Shown here: piece by piece, positions 37,201 to 44,999 of the stretch
Numbering within the stretch: the stretch's first letter is position 1
Layout: every line of letters starts with the position of its first letter
Source of the DNA: DAIPXZ01 sp036782995
Lineage (GTDB): Bacteria > Bacillota > Clostridia > Saccharofermentanales > Saccharofermentanaceae
Assembly (NCBI GenBank): GCA_036782995.1
Contig: DAIPXZ010000002.1
Span: 1-64,000 of the forward strand
Direction: 5' to 3'
DNA: 64,000 nt
The notes under the pieces: model-generated
Database searches by the model: none
Told to the model about the DNA's origin: nothing
The model's input: only the letters and a program-made list of their open reading frames with translations
Made by a program: the position numbers and the translations under genes

Positions 37201-37407
37201 GACAACGTCCTTTATTACACGAGTTTTAATATGTCCGATGTGAGGTTTACCGTTTGCCGTCGGAGGTCCGTCATAAAGAGTAAAGCTAGGCGTGCCGTCC
37301 TTCTCTTCGCGAATCGATTTCTTTTGGATATCATTTTCTTTCCAAAAAGCTAAGACTTCTTTTTCTCTGTCAACAAACTTCATGTCCGGGGATACTTTTT
37401 TATACAT
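34255..37407 (-). CDS. ileS: isoleucyl-tRNA synthetase (long, type-2-like)
   Basis: A class Ia synthetase charging tRNAIle. The HIGH motif is PHIGH in GPPTANGKPHIGHI, the KMSKS motif is KMSKHKGN, and the CP1 editing domain contains TTPWTLPSN. At 1050 residues, with this KMSKHKGN form and the downstream anticodon-binding and C-terminal domains, it resembles type-2 (eukaryote-like) IleRS rather than the ~930-residue type-1 of Bacillus. No T-box leader fits the ~75 bases upstream. GAGG precedes the ATG. Confidence 0.95.
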   Translation of the reverse strand: MYKKVSPDMKFVDREKEVLAFWKENDIQKKSIREEKDGTPSFTLYDGPPTANGKPHIGHIKTRVIKDVVPRYHAMKGEHVQFKAGWDTHGLPVELEVEKMLGINGKPQIEDYGVEPFIAKCKESVWKYKDEWELMSERVGFWADMEHPYVTYDNNYIESEWWALKTMWDKGMLYKGHKIVPYCPRCGTALSSHEVAQGYKAVKENSVFVRFAVEGKTDTYFAAWTTTPWTLPSNVGLCVNPDDEYVLLSVSKDLDGTEKEVKYYMAGVLVPSLFEDATILERFVGKDLVGMKYEPLFPYAKKAIEQSRCEAYRVTADSYVTMNDGTGIVHIAPAFGEDDARVGHEYNLPFVQLVKEDGTLPEETEEFAGMFVKDADPLLIKKLNMEGKLLRKMPYEHDYPFCWRCDTPLIYYARSSWFIGMTKVKDALVASNKMAKWYPETIRDGRMGNFLENVVDWGISRERYWGTPLPVWECECGHRHCVGSIEELKSLSTDCPDDIELHKPYVDNVHITCEKCGKPMQRVSEVIDCWFDSGAMPFAQFHYPFENKEFFESHYPCQFISEALDQTRGWFYSLLAISTQLFGRSPFENVIVMGLVQDKDGIKMSKHKGNVVDPWDILNKQGADAARWYFYSANAPWLPSRFADSAVSEVQRKFIGTLWNTYAFYIMYADIDGFDPTKYSLEYDKLSVMDQWVLSRLHSLIAAVDAKMQAYDITGASRLMEDFIDALSNWYVRRGRERYWGSEMTQDKINAYMTLYTVLENFCRLAAPFIPFATESMYQNMVRSVNPDAPISVHLCDYPTLNAAWIQKELEHDMDDVQNIVTLGRSCRSSASLKNRQPLSKLYVVCEDALGENYLSIIAEELNIHEVVFLKDASSLLDYSFKPQLRTLGRKLGAKLNAAKEIIANLPGKATMAALEKDGQITITVDGEDFVLLTEDLIVQNEQPAGLSTQTDKGFTVSLDTTLNDSLIEEGYVRELISKIQTQRKESKFEVTDHIRVRYNGDEVIEKVLSDNEKEIASAVLADSMMKETVADAKELEINGKTMHIALEKV

Positions 37408-37444
37408 GATTCTTCCTCACTTGTTCTACGTAAAAACTATGGGC

Positions 37445-37473
37445 ATTATAACACACACAAAGTGTCGTTATAA
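37445..37473 (-). promoter_or_regulatory. candidate ileS promoter
   Basis: On the minus strand TATAAT (37450-37445) lies about 40 bases before the ileS start. The -35 17 bases upstream is weak (TTATAA). The short spacing to the HD-domain gene leaves little room for other control. Confidence 0.45.
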
Positions 37474-37482
37474 AGTACGATT

Positions 37483-38112
37483 TCAGAACCTTTCTTCGAG
37501 TATGTAGGCAGCCTCTAAATCAGCTGTGTGAATCGCCGCTACTGACGGAAAGCGAGCTGCCGTCTCGGAGAACGGATCAGGGTATTGATTTTTGTCCGGG
37601 CCCATGTGAAGGCGAATCATCGCATATTCTTCCGGTGTGATTCGAATAAAATTCTGAATATACCAGCATGATTTTTCACCGTGACCGACCGGAAAACTAT
37701 CTTGTACCGTCCAAACCTCTTTCTCCACCCAATTTGCCACGCTCTTCCCGTAGGCATTCACCTTCGTGCCTTCTTTTACATTGCGCATTTCTTTGACATA
37801 GAAATTCACCTTACAAAGGTCATGCAAAAGCGTGGTGATAATGATTGTATCCGGCTTAATGGATACCAATCCCGACTCTGTCTTTGCCAACAGTCTTTGA
37901 TAGACAAATATGCTGTGCTTTGCTAATCCACCCTCGCATGCTAAATGATACTTTGTCGACGCGGGCGCCGTAAAATAGTCCGTTTTTTCTTGTAGCCATG
38001 TAAGCAGTCGGTCCATACCCGGTCGCTCCGTGCTGCGCAAAAGCTCGAGAATGTATTCCTTATTTTGTTGGATTTCCTCTTTTGAAATCGTAGTCGTTTT
38101 CTCTTCGCTCAT
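37483..38112 (-). CDS. HD-domain protein, putative phosphohydrolase
   Basis: The 209-residue protein has an HD metal-binding core: HLACEGGLAKHS supplies the first His, and LLHDLCK is the HD pair. Nucleotide or phosphate-ester hydrolysis is the family norm; the specific substrate is unknown. I start at ATG 38112 (MSEEKTT), which follows AAGGAG by six bases. It is the last gene of a run with an RluA-type enzyme and a methyltransferase. Confidence 0.82.
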   Translation of the reverse strand: MSEEKTTTISKEEIQQNKEYILELLRSTERPGMDRLLTWLQEKTDYFTAPASTKYHLACEGGLAKHSIFVYQRLLAKTESGLVSIKPDTIIITTLLHDLCKVNFYVKEMRNVKEGTKVNAYGKSVANWVEKEVWTVQDSFPVGHGEKSCWYIQNFIRITPEEYAMIRLHMGPDKNQYPDPFSETAARFPSVAAIHTADLEAAYILEERF

Positions 38113-38125
38113 AATTGCTCCTTTT

Positions 38126-38842
38126 CTACTCTTTACTAAACTGTGCCCATGGCGCTTCATCACTAATCGAAAGATCAAAAGTCATCGGTGCACCCGATAT
38201 CGGATGCGAAAACCCGATATGATATGATTCAAGGCAAATGTCGCCCGCATAATGATTCGGTCGAGGGCCATATTTTCGGTCACCAACAATCGGCATCCCG
38301 ACATCAGCAAGCTGTGCACGAATTTGATGCGATCGGCCGGAATGTAAATCCACGGAAAGAAGCGAGACTTTCTTTCCGAGCACTTCGCCTTCCCCAATCA
38401 GTTCATAGTGAAGCGACGCGAGCTTTGCTCCCTTCGGGGCTTTTTCCTTTGACGGATAAACCGTCACCGTATTCTCTTTTTCATTCTTCACCAAATAGGA
38501 AACAATCTCGCCCTTGCTTTCATTAGGCGTACCATAAACAATAGCGCGATAATACTTGGTTACTTGTCGTTCGCGAATCTGCGCACTGATACGTGCCGCG
38601 CATTTACTTGTTTTTGCGAAAACCATGACGCCGCGAACAGGACGATCCAGTCGATGTAATAGTCCCAGATAGGCTTCGCCCGGTTTATTGTACTTCTTGC
38701 AGAGATAGGCTTTCAAAAGCGTCAGCATATCCGGCGCACCGGAAGCATCTGCCTGGGATAGCACACCGGCGGGCTTCACCGCAACAAGGACGTGATTATC
38801 TTCGAAAAGAATGGTCGGTGTACCGACATAAGCATCCGCCAT
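38126..38842 (-). CDS. RluA-family RNA pseudouridine synthase
   Basis: It isomerises uridine in RNA. The catalytic motif HRLDRPVRG contains the invariant Asp, and later conserved segments are SGRSHQIRAQLAD and IVGDRKYG. There is no S4 domain. It starts at ATG 38842, preceded by GGAGG and overlapping the methyltransferase stop as TAATG. At 238 residues it is a short RluA member; the target nucleotide cannot be assigned. Confidence 0.92.
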   Translation of the reverse strand: MADAYVGTPTILFEDNHVLVAVKPAGVLSQADASGAPDMLTLLKAYLCKKYNKPGEAYLGLLHRLDRPVRGVMVFAKTSKCAARISAQIRERQVTKYYRAIVYGTPNESKGEIVSYLVKNEKENTVTVYPSKEKAPKGAKLASLHYELIGEGEVLGKKVSLLSVDLHSGRSHQIRAQLADVGMPIVGDRKYGPRPNHYAGDICLESYHIGFSHPISGAPMTFDLSISDEAPWAQFSKE

Positions 38843-39753
38843 TACTTTGCCTCCGTATTCGTCCATCGTGCCGTTGAGCCGCAAGGCAGAACCAAATCCA
38901 TCTTCGTGGCAGGAATACCGAGCTCCTGTGCATCGACCGAACCGCCGTGACGTTTGCATACCGTAAGACGCAAAATATCTTCCACAACAAGACCAGAAAG
39001 ACCTGTTGTATAGGAATTAACCAGGAAAAAGAGCGGATTATCGGAAAGAAGCTGCGCACATTTTTCTACCAAAGGGAAAAGCGCTTCTTCGAGCTTCCAG
39101 AGTTCACCGGAAGGGCCACGACCATAAGATGGCGGGTCCATAATGATGGCATCATAAGTGCGTCCACGGCGAATCTCACGTTCCACAAAGCGGCTACAAT
39201 CTTCGGCGATAAAGCGAATATAGGCATCCTCCAAATGCGATGCGGTAACATTTTCTTTTGCCCGAGCAATCATGCCCTTTGAAGCATCCACATGAACGAC
39301 TTCTGAGGCACCTGCTGCGGCACACGCCAACGTGGCACCGCCCGTATAGGCAAAAAGATTTAAAACACGAGGGGCTTTTCCAGCCTTTGCACGCTTCGCA
39401 ATTAAATCGCCGCAAAAATCCCAATTTGCCGCTTGCTCCGGAAAAAGTCCTGTGTGCTTGAAGCTGGTAGGTTCAATAATAAAGGTTAACGGATGGCCCG
39501 AAAAATCATAGGAAATGGTCCACTTCGGCTTCATCGGGCGTTCTTTTTCCCAATGACCGCCGCCGGTCTCACTGCGATAATAACGCGCATGTGGAATAGG
39601 CCACTCTGCTTCTTCCATATCGGCATATCCAGTCTTTGGCCAGATCGCTTGCGGATCCGGTCGGGCAAGAAATGTACTGCCCCATCTTTCAAACTTCTCG
39701 CCCTCACCTGCGTAGAGCAATTCATAATCCTTCCAGCGATTCGCAATGAACAT
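38842..39753 (-). CDS. class I SAM-dependent methyltransferase (RlmI/RlmK-like)
   Basis: A 303-residue Rossmann methyltransferase. LNLFAYTGGATLACA is the SAM loop, followed by VVHVDASKGMIARAKEN, and IMDPPSYGRG is the DPPxxG catalytic motif seen in RNA and protein N- or C-methyltransferases of the RlmI group. It has no N-terminal PUA domain. ATG 39753 follows GGGAG. It is probably an RNA modifier, since it is coupled to a pseudouridine synthase. Substrate unproven. Confidence 0.88.
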   Translation of the reverse strand: MFIANRWKDYELLYAGEGEKFERWGSTFLARPDPQAIWPKTGYADMEEAEWPIPHARYYRSETGGGHWEKERPMKPKWTISYDFSGHPLTFIIEPTSFKHTGLFPEQAANWDFCGDLIAKRAKAGKAPRVLNLFAYTGGATLACAAAGASEVVHVDASKGMIARAKENVTASHLEDAYIRFIAEDCSRFVEREIRRGRTYDAIIMDPPSYGRGPSGELWKLEEALFPLVEKCAQLLSDNPLFFLVNSYTTGLSGLVVEDILRLTVCKRHGGSVDAQELGIPATKMDLVLPCGSTARWTNTEAK

Positions 39754-39780
39754 TCGTTATCTCCCATATTTTCGAGCTTA

Positions 39781-39800
39781 ATCGAGTCAAACGACTCAAT
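39781..39800. promoter_or_regulatory. inverted repeat in the methyltransferase leader
   Basis: GAGTC-AAAC-GACTC is extended to ATcGAGTC/GACTCaAT. It lies between the -10 box and the start codon of the methyltransferase gene, so it is a possible leader hairpin or operator. Confidence 0.35.
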
Positions 39801-39809
39801 GACTTCCCT

Positions 39810-39837
39810 ATTATAACAAAATGCCATGGAAAGAAAA
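39810..39837 (-). promoter_or_regulatory. promoter of the methyltransferase-rluA-HD run
   Basis: TTTTCT (-35, 39837-39832), a 16-base spacer, then TATAAT (-10, 39815-39810) on the minus strand, about 55 bases before the methyltransferase start. Confidence 0.55.
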
Positions 39838-39871
39838 CGAAACGATACAGAAGTTCCACCGATTTTTTATA

Positions 39872-39905
39872 CAAACAAAGAAAACGGGTGACTTCCGCCA
39901 CCCGT
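39872..39905 (-). terminator. terminator of lipoprotein gene 1
   Basis: The minus strand forms ACGGGTG / CACCCGT around a short loop, followed by TTTTCTTTGTTTGT. It lies about 30 bases after the lipoprotein stop. Confidence 0.82.
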
Positions 39906-39936
39906 ACATTCTTTAGTAATTTCGATTCAAATCGAA

Positions 39937-41496
39937 TCAATAAACGGTAGTCGTTTCCATACGAATTATTTCGCCGTTTTCCTCCAGCGAAATGACTATA
40001 GTATATTCACCAGGCTCGTAAGTGCCCTCTTCACATTCGCAAGTGCAATCAAGATAGAAGAGATTACTGTCAGGATATTGATATGTCGTCGCGATACCAG
40101 AATAAATGACCTCATCATTTGCATCTTTCAGAGTATATGCGACAGAAATATTGAAATTCACAGTAAATTCGAACGAATATTCAATCTTCGAACACGTATC
40201 CGATTCATATGGATTATTGCCATTATTATCGTAAAGACCCGTTTCATAGTTATAGAAGCCTTCAAATTGAATTCTCGGTTCGATTTCCATCCATGTGGCA
40301 TCAACCGGTTCTCCTCCACCCTGCAAGCCTAATTGTGTAAGAAGATTCATGTAATCCACATCAGAAAATGTGCCATCGTTGTGCAACTCTTCAAGTGTAT
40401 CTTCAACAGTTGCGATTAACGTATTTGAGTTAGTGTAATCCAAGGGATAAAAATCGTTATAGATATCAGTAAAGAAGGTTAATCCTTGAATATCCTTCAC
40501 GTAATTATTTTCGTTAGCTACCGTGACAACAACTTCACTGGTCGTCATATAATCAGCAGTTAAATTACTAATTATGTAAAGATAAACACCATCCACGAAA
40601 ACCACTGTCTCCGCATCGGTCAAGCTATTACATTCATTTGCTTCCAATAAGAATTCTCGTACAAGATTGCTTAGTATCTCATCATTCGATATGTAATCCG
40701 TCATAGCTTGTAAATAATTCGGATATGTCGCATTCAGTGTGAAAATGGTATCTCCACCCGTTTCCTCAGTTGAAACGATTTCGTAGGTGAAATTCGACAT
40801 CATCGCTGCTGCAATATCCTGTGAAACCAAATACTCAGCATCAATGAAGCTGTCTTCAGTATAGACTCCCATCGTAGAGAGCGCGGACCAATTCGTTGAT
40901 GCTAAGGTTGCAAAATACTCGTCAAGAACCGGATTGGATTCCGGTAGAAATGAAATCTCGTTCAATGCAGAAAAAAGAAAATCTATGGCGTCCTCCGCGT
41001 CAGAAATATACCAATCATCGTCATAAATGCACTCGATATCGAAGCTATCCTCCGTTGTAGGAGCCTTCTTGTCAGAAATGGCATCAATCATATCTTCTGG
41101 TAAATATCCATCCTCTAAATCATCCAGAATCGCTTCCATATCGACGACTGTCAACGTCACCGAGCACGAACCTTCCTCATCATCTTTATCACCCTCAGGC
41201 TTTTCCACGACGAATTCCATTTTTTCTAAGAACGCCGTGTACATATCCTGACGTTCGACCTCAAAATCCTCGATTGGAGGCAAAAATAAATCATCAGTCA
41301 TGTAACGATAAGCCTTATCCATATTCGCGTCTTGAAGCTTCAAGAAAAAGGTTTCAACCACTTCGCGAATTTCTTTCGCAGTCTCATCTTCTTTGTTTCC
41401 GCTGTTATTTAGTCCGGAACACGAAGTTAAAAGCAATGTCGTCGAAAGAATCAACGCAAGGCCAGAAAGCAATTTGTGGGACAGACTCATTTTCAT
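39937..41496 (-). CDS. acidic lipoprotein of unrecognised family (long paralogue)
   Basis: A 519-residue exported lipoprotein. The signal peptide ends in lipobox LLTSC with Cys26, so it should be lipid-anchored outside the membrane. The mature part is Asp/Glu-rich. Residues ~40-190 (EVVETFFLKLQ to YDDDWYISD) look like a DUF4878/NTF2-type fold by length and the repeated 'polypeptide processing' pattern of such lipoproteins, but this is a guess. A ~110-residue C-terminal domain (MEFEGFYNYET-like to TTTVY) contains a Cys pair in LDCTCEC. It is clearly homologous at both ends to the next gene upstream, but has about 200 extra residues between the shared parts. I start at ATG 41496, nine bases after GGAGG. 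Confidence 0.85.
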   Translation of the reverse strand: MKMSLSHKLLSGLALILSTTLLLTSCSGLNNSGNKEDETAKEIREVVETFFLKLQDANMDKAYRYMTDDLFLPPIEDFEVERQDMYTAFLEKMEFVVEKPEGDKDDEEGSCSVTLTVVDMEAILDDLEDGYLPEDMIDAISDKKAPTTEDSFDIECIYDDDWYISDAEDAIDFLFSALNEISFLPESNPVLDEYFATLASTNWSALSTMGVYTEDSFIDAEYLVSQDIAAAMMSNFTYEIVSTEETGGDTIFTLNATYPNYLQAMTDYISNDEILSNLVREFLLEANECNSLTDAETVVFVDGVYLYIISNLTADYMTTSEVVVTVANENNYVKDIQGLTFFTDIYNDFYPLDYTNSNTLIATVEDTLEELHNDGTFSDVDYMNLLTQLGLQGGGEPVDATWMEIEPRIQFEGFYNYETGLYDNNGNNPYESDTCSKIEYSFEFTVNFNISVAYTLKDANDEVIYSGIATTYQYPDSNLFYLDCTCECEEGTYEPGEYTIVISLEENGEIIRMETTTVY

Positions 41497-41619
41497 TTCA
41501 GGGAACCTCCAAATCCATTGTGGCACCATAATACGGTTGAACTTGTAGTACTAATCATTGCACCAGTCATTCTTCTTTTCATTTATGTCAAAGCGAGAAA
41601 GAAGCACTCAATATGCTGG

Positions 41620-41671
41620 CACGAACAAAATAAGTACAGAAGGCGCCATATCAGAAGACGCCTTCCGTACT
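41620..41671 (-). terminator. terminator after lipoprotein gene 2
   Basis: AGTAC-GAAGGCG and CGCCTTC-GTACT pair around 13 bases, with a single A-C mismatch inside. The minus strand continues into TTATTTTGTTCG. It lies ~40 bases after the stop of the interrupted lipoprotein. Confidence 0.75.
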
Positions 41672-41691
41672 ACTTCTTTATGAAGATTTAG

Positions 41692-41715
41692 CAATGATAT
41701 CAATAGATATCATTG
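41692..41715. repeat. perfect 10-bp inverted repeat over the lipoprotein 2 stop
   Basis: CAATGATATC-AATA-GATATCATTG spans the stop codon of the interrupted lipoprotein. It is a second hairpin before the main terminator. Confidence 0.6.
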
Positions 41716-42690
41716 AGCATAAACCGTTGTTGTAACATTGCGAACAACAGTTCCATCTGAGGTACTGATCTCCATCGTATAATCACCTGCTGGGAATAAT
41801 CCCTCCATATACGTACATGTGCAATCCAAATACCAATAAGACGATTCATCACTATAATGATATGCAGATGTGGAGCCCATGTAAACTACATCACCAATTT
41901 CGTTTCTAAGGACAAATTCCAATGTAATGTCGGTATCTGTTAGCAATTCAATGGAATACTCGATTGTATCGCAAGAGTCGGCAAAATATGGATTGTTTCC
42001 GTCCTCGTCATAGTATCCATTTGCGTAATTATAGAAACCTTCCATCGAAATATAGTCTTCCAATTCGTTCCAATCGCTGACTAAGTCTCCTTGTGTAGGA
42101 TCTGGTACTGTCACTTCAGTTGTCGTAGGAATCGGTTCATCAATATCAAAATCAATATCTTCAATCGGATTAAAGATAAATTCGACTGCGTCATCCACAT
42201 CATCAATCAACCATTCATCATCATAAATGAAAGTCACTTCAAAAGTGTCGCTGATTGTGTCAGCATCGGAAATCTCGTCAATTACATCTTCAACAGTTAA
42301 TTCGTCGCCCAAATCATCCACGATGGCTTCAATGTCGGCAATTGTTAACTCCACTTCGCATACGCCTTCTTCGTCATCCTCATCGCCTTCAGACTCCGTG
42401 ACTTCAAACTCCAAGGTATCAAGATATGCTTCGTACATATCCTGTATGTCACTTTCATATTCATCGATCGGAGCTAGGTCAAAGCTATCATCTGCCATGC
42501 ATTTCAGTGCTTTATCCATTTTGCCCTGCTGAAGCTTCGAAAAGAATTCTTCTGCCACTCCTTGAATATCTTCTGCTGTCGAATCGCCCTTACTATCTTA
42601 CTTTAGTAGAGAGCAAGAAGAAAGCAAAATCGTCGCCGAAACAAAAATTGCGCTGACTGCTAGTATTCTCTGTGTAAATCTTTTATTCAT
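41710..42690 (-). pseudogene. acidic lipoprotein paralogue interrupted by an in-frame TAA
   Basis: From ATG 42690, preceded by GGAGG, the frame encodes a complete lipoprotein signal with lipobox LLSSC and Cys26, exactly as in the neighbouring paralogue. Codon 31 is TAA (42600-42598). The same frame then continues without a stop for 295 codons. It aligns with the paralogue across the mutation (SLLK-stop-DSKGDSTAEDIQG beside SGLNNSGNKEDETAKEI). The C-terminal domain (MEGFYNYANG, LDCTCTYMEG, TTTVYAQ) is also shared. No good internal start exists: GTG 42558 abuts AGGAG, and the ATG at M14 of that reading has only a weak GGGC. It is best called a recent nonsense pseudogene or a stop-readthrough gene. 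The function of the family is unknown. Confidence 0.8.
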
Positions 42691-42766
42691 AAATTGCATC
42701 CTCCAATATAAGATAACCTAATAATACACACATCAACGAAATTTATCCACACCCCTTCTCCATTTT

Positions 42767-42908
42767 AAATGTGTCCAATATGTTAAAACGAAACATATAT
42801 TTTCGTTTTGACTTCTGAAATGTTCAACACACAAACGAAATGTGTCCAATATGTTAAAATGCTTCTTATACAATCGTTTTGTCTTCTGAAATACGCAACG
42901 AGCGATGG
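42767..42908. repeat. 71-bp imperfect tandem repeat, two copies
   Basis: Copy 1 (42767-42837) and copy 2 (42838-42908) align without gaps. A 22-bp block is identical (AAATGTGTCCAATATGTTAA plus AA), and so are TCGTTTTG and CTTCTGAAAT further on; the bases between have diverged. Copy 1 also has a 9-bp inverted repeat AAAACGAAA / TTTCGTTTT at 42785-42809. It sits between divergent genes (lipoprotein 2 and the ATP-grasp gene). Confidence 0.85.
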
Positions 42909-42925
42909 AGAGGAAATATCAACGT

Positions 42926-44020
42926 ATGAAAACGATTCTTCTCACAGACGGAGAATTTACAGGCGCCATTCGTGCGATTCGTGCGATTCGTGCGATTGCC
43001 GGCGACAGTTACCGCATTGCGGGCTTCGTTTTTTCGCCTTCTGCTCCACATCGCGCTCTACTTGACGAGCCGATTCTCGTATCTGATATCAAGCAAACCT
43101 ACGAATACGACTATGTTCGCGACATCATTTTCGAATATTGTGTCGATTATGTTTTTCCTGTCGTAACCTCCGGATTGGAAGCTTTTGCTTCCTTTGCATC
43201 TCGACTCGAAGCCGAGACCGGAGCCATGATTTTCATATCTTCTCCCGACGCCATCTCCATCGTCAATCACAAGGACCGTCTTTACGACGCTTTATCCAGC
43301 CACCCCACACTTCGACCGATGATTCCAGAATTCCGCATATGCCACACCGCTTGCGAGCTGAAAGAAGGGATTCGAGCGCTACATGCTTCAAATGAAGCAT
43401 TATGTGTAAAGCCCACTATTGGAGAAAATGCCGAGGGATTCTTTCGAATTACTTCTTCTGAGAATAGGAGTAGCACTTCCGCCGAGGATGCATGGCATTA
43501 TCTGACAACAAAATCCGTCCTCCATACAAACGACATCAATGCTCTTCCCGACGAGCAAAGTATCGGCGAACAAATACTTCTTCCCTATTACTCCGGACAG
43601 GAATGGGATGCCGACGTATTATGTAAAGACGGTCACATTTTCGCAATCACAATCCGTAAAAACATCTCCATGCTTGGTGGCTTAACAGCCTCATCAGAAA
43701 CAGCCTTTGATACAAGAATCATGGATGCCGTTACAGAAATCGTAAAAACCTTTTCTCTTTCCTACTTACTATCGATTACCTTTCGGGAGAATTCTCATGG
43801 CGAGCTATTCTTGCTTGAAATCAATCCACGAATAATGGGCAGTATATTCGTTTCTACATTAGCCGGTAACTCTCTGATCGAAAAATGTATGCATCTTAGT
43901 ACCGAGAGCATACCGAATCATACTCCGATAATCACCCAAGAAGGTATAAAGACGGCAATCTATTACGATTTTGCTAAAATAGACGACTCCCCTGAACGGC
44001 AATCGAAAACAGAATCATGA
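42926..44020 (+). CDS. ATP-grasp family carboxylate-amine ligase
   Basis: An ATP-dependent ligase joining a carboxylate to an amine via acyl-phosphate. The three-part layout is visible: an N-terminal pre-ATP-grasp Rossmann-like domain (MKTILLTDGEF), a central nucleotide lobe (CVKPTIGENAEGFF) and a C-terminal metal lobe with FLLEINPRIMGS holding the Glu/Asn Mg ligands. It resembles CarB-like or PurK-like stand-alone ATP-grasps of unknown substrate. I use ATG 42926, 12 bases from GAGG. The first ATG (42905) has no site. Three perfect 9-bp repeats near its start encode RAIRAIRAI. It is followed 18 bases later by an LPG-synthase-like gene. Confidence 0.85.
   Translation: MKTILLTDGEFTGAIRAIRAIRAIAGDSYRIAGFVFSPSAPHRALLDEPILVSDIKQTYEYDYVRDIIFEYCVDYVFPVVTSGLEAFASFASRLEAETGAMIFISSPDAISIVNHKDRLYDALSSHPTLRPMIPEFRICHTACELKEGIRALHASNEALCVKPTIGENAEGFFRITSSENRSSTSAEDAWHYLTTKSVLHTNDINALPDEQSIGEQILLPYYSGQEWDADVLCKDGHIFAITIRKNISMLGGLTASSETAFDTRIMDAVTEIVKTFSLSYLLSITFRENSHGELFLLEINPRIMGSIFVSTLAGNSLIEKCMHLSTESIPNHTPIITQEGIKTAIYYDFAKIDDSPERQSKTES
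42972..42998 (+). repeat. 9-bp tandem repeat CGTGCGATT x3 within the ATP-grasp gene
   Basis: Three perfect, in-frame copies encode Arg-Ala-Ile at residues ~16-24. Slippage would change length by three residues, not the frame. Confidence 0.85.
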
Positions 44021-44038
44021 ATTGTAAAGGAATATCAC

Positions 44039-44950
44039 ATGGATAGCATTAAGTGGAGACGCCTGAGCGTCGATGATCGTGAATTATATGAACGATATTA
44101 CAATCAATCGCACACACAGATTACAGACATGACCTTTCATTGTCGATTTGCCTGGGACAACATTTTCGAATCCTACATAGCTGAGGTTGATGGTTGTCTT
44201 TTGCAAATCTCATGTGGTGGCACATATACAAAGCCCTTTGCACTTATGCCTTTAGGTGAAATCAACCCAGAAAAGCTCGCCTCTTTTGCGATTCTCCTAC
44301 GTGACGCATTTACAGAACGCGGCTGGAGTTATTGTCTTCGCGGAATCGATGAAGACCTCTTGCCAATTACCGAAAAAATCACTTTACCACATATGGCACC
44401 TACATTTGACCGTGATTCCTCCGATTATCTTTATCGTGCGGATGATTTACGTTTACTCGAGGGGAAAACATATCAGAAAAAGAGAAATCATATCCGTAAA
44501 TTCGAAAAGAATTATCCAGAATTCACCTATGAGACGGTGACAGATGCTATTGCCGAAGATTGTCTGGCACTCGTATCCTCATGGAGCGAAGCAAAAGGTG
44601 TTTCCGTAAACGACACGGATCACTCCGATTACCGCATGATTGAACGTCTTTTTACAAACTGGGGCGCCCTTCGTATTCGCGGCGGAGCTATTCGAAATAA
44701 ACCGGGCGGTCCAATTATCGCCTTTTCACTCGGGAGCTTTGCCAAAGACACCGGCTTCATTCATTTTGAGAAGGCAGACGCAAATTATGACGGCCTCTAC
44801 GCTGTTATCAACTGGGAAACCATCAAGCATGAATTTCCCGATGCGCAATGGATTAATCGTGAAGAAGACATGGGTATTCCGGGACTTCGAAAATCGAAAC
44901 TCTCTTATGCCCCCGCCAAGCTTCTCTCGAAATACAAAATCTGCTTCTGA
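44039..44950 (+). CDS. DUF2156 / LPG-synthase C-terminal-like (phosphatidylglycerol lysyltransferase-related) protein
   Basis: A 303-residue soluble protein with the GNAT-like double domain of the LPG-synthase C-terminal family. Family-like features are the central GKTYQKKRNHIRKFEKNYP and the end segment INREEDMGIPGLRKSKLSYAP. Members transfer amino acids from tRNA to lipids, or are of unknown role. This one lacks the membrane flippase half of MprF. It follows an ATP-grasp gene in the same direction, so the two may modify one compound. Confidence 0.82.
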   Translation: MDSIKWRRLSVDDRELYERYYNQSHTQITDMTFHCRFAWDNIFESYIAEVDGCLLQISCGGTYTKPFALMPLGEINPEKLASFAILLRDAFTERGWSYCLRGIDEDLLPITEKITLPHMAPTFDRDSSDYLYRADDLRLLEGKTYQKKRNHIRKFEKNYPEFTYETVTDAIAEDCLALVSSWSEAKGVSVNDTDHSDYRMIERLFTNWGALRIRGGAIRNKPGGPIIAFSLGSFAKDTGFIHFEKADANYDGLYAVINWETIKHEFPDAQWINREEDMGIPGLRKSKLSYAPAKLLSKYKICF

Positions 44951-44999
44951 GATGTTTCGAAAACTGTCAGGAAAGTTTTTCATAATTACGCCATTTATT

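Noticed and set aside
37408..37482. T-box riboswitch before ileS
   Set aside because: Only about 75 bases are available and no specifier or antiterminator bulge pattern is seen.
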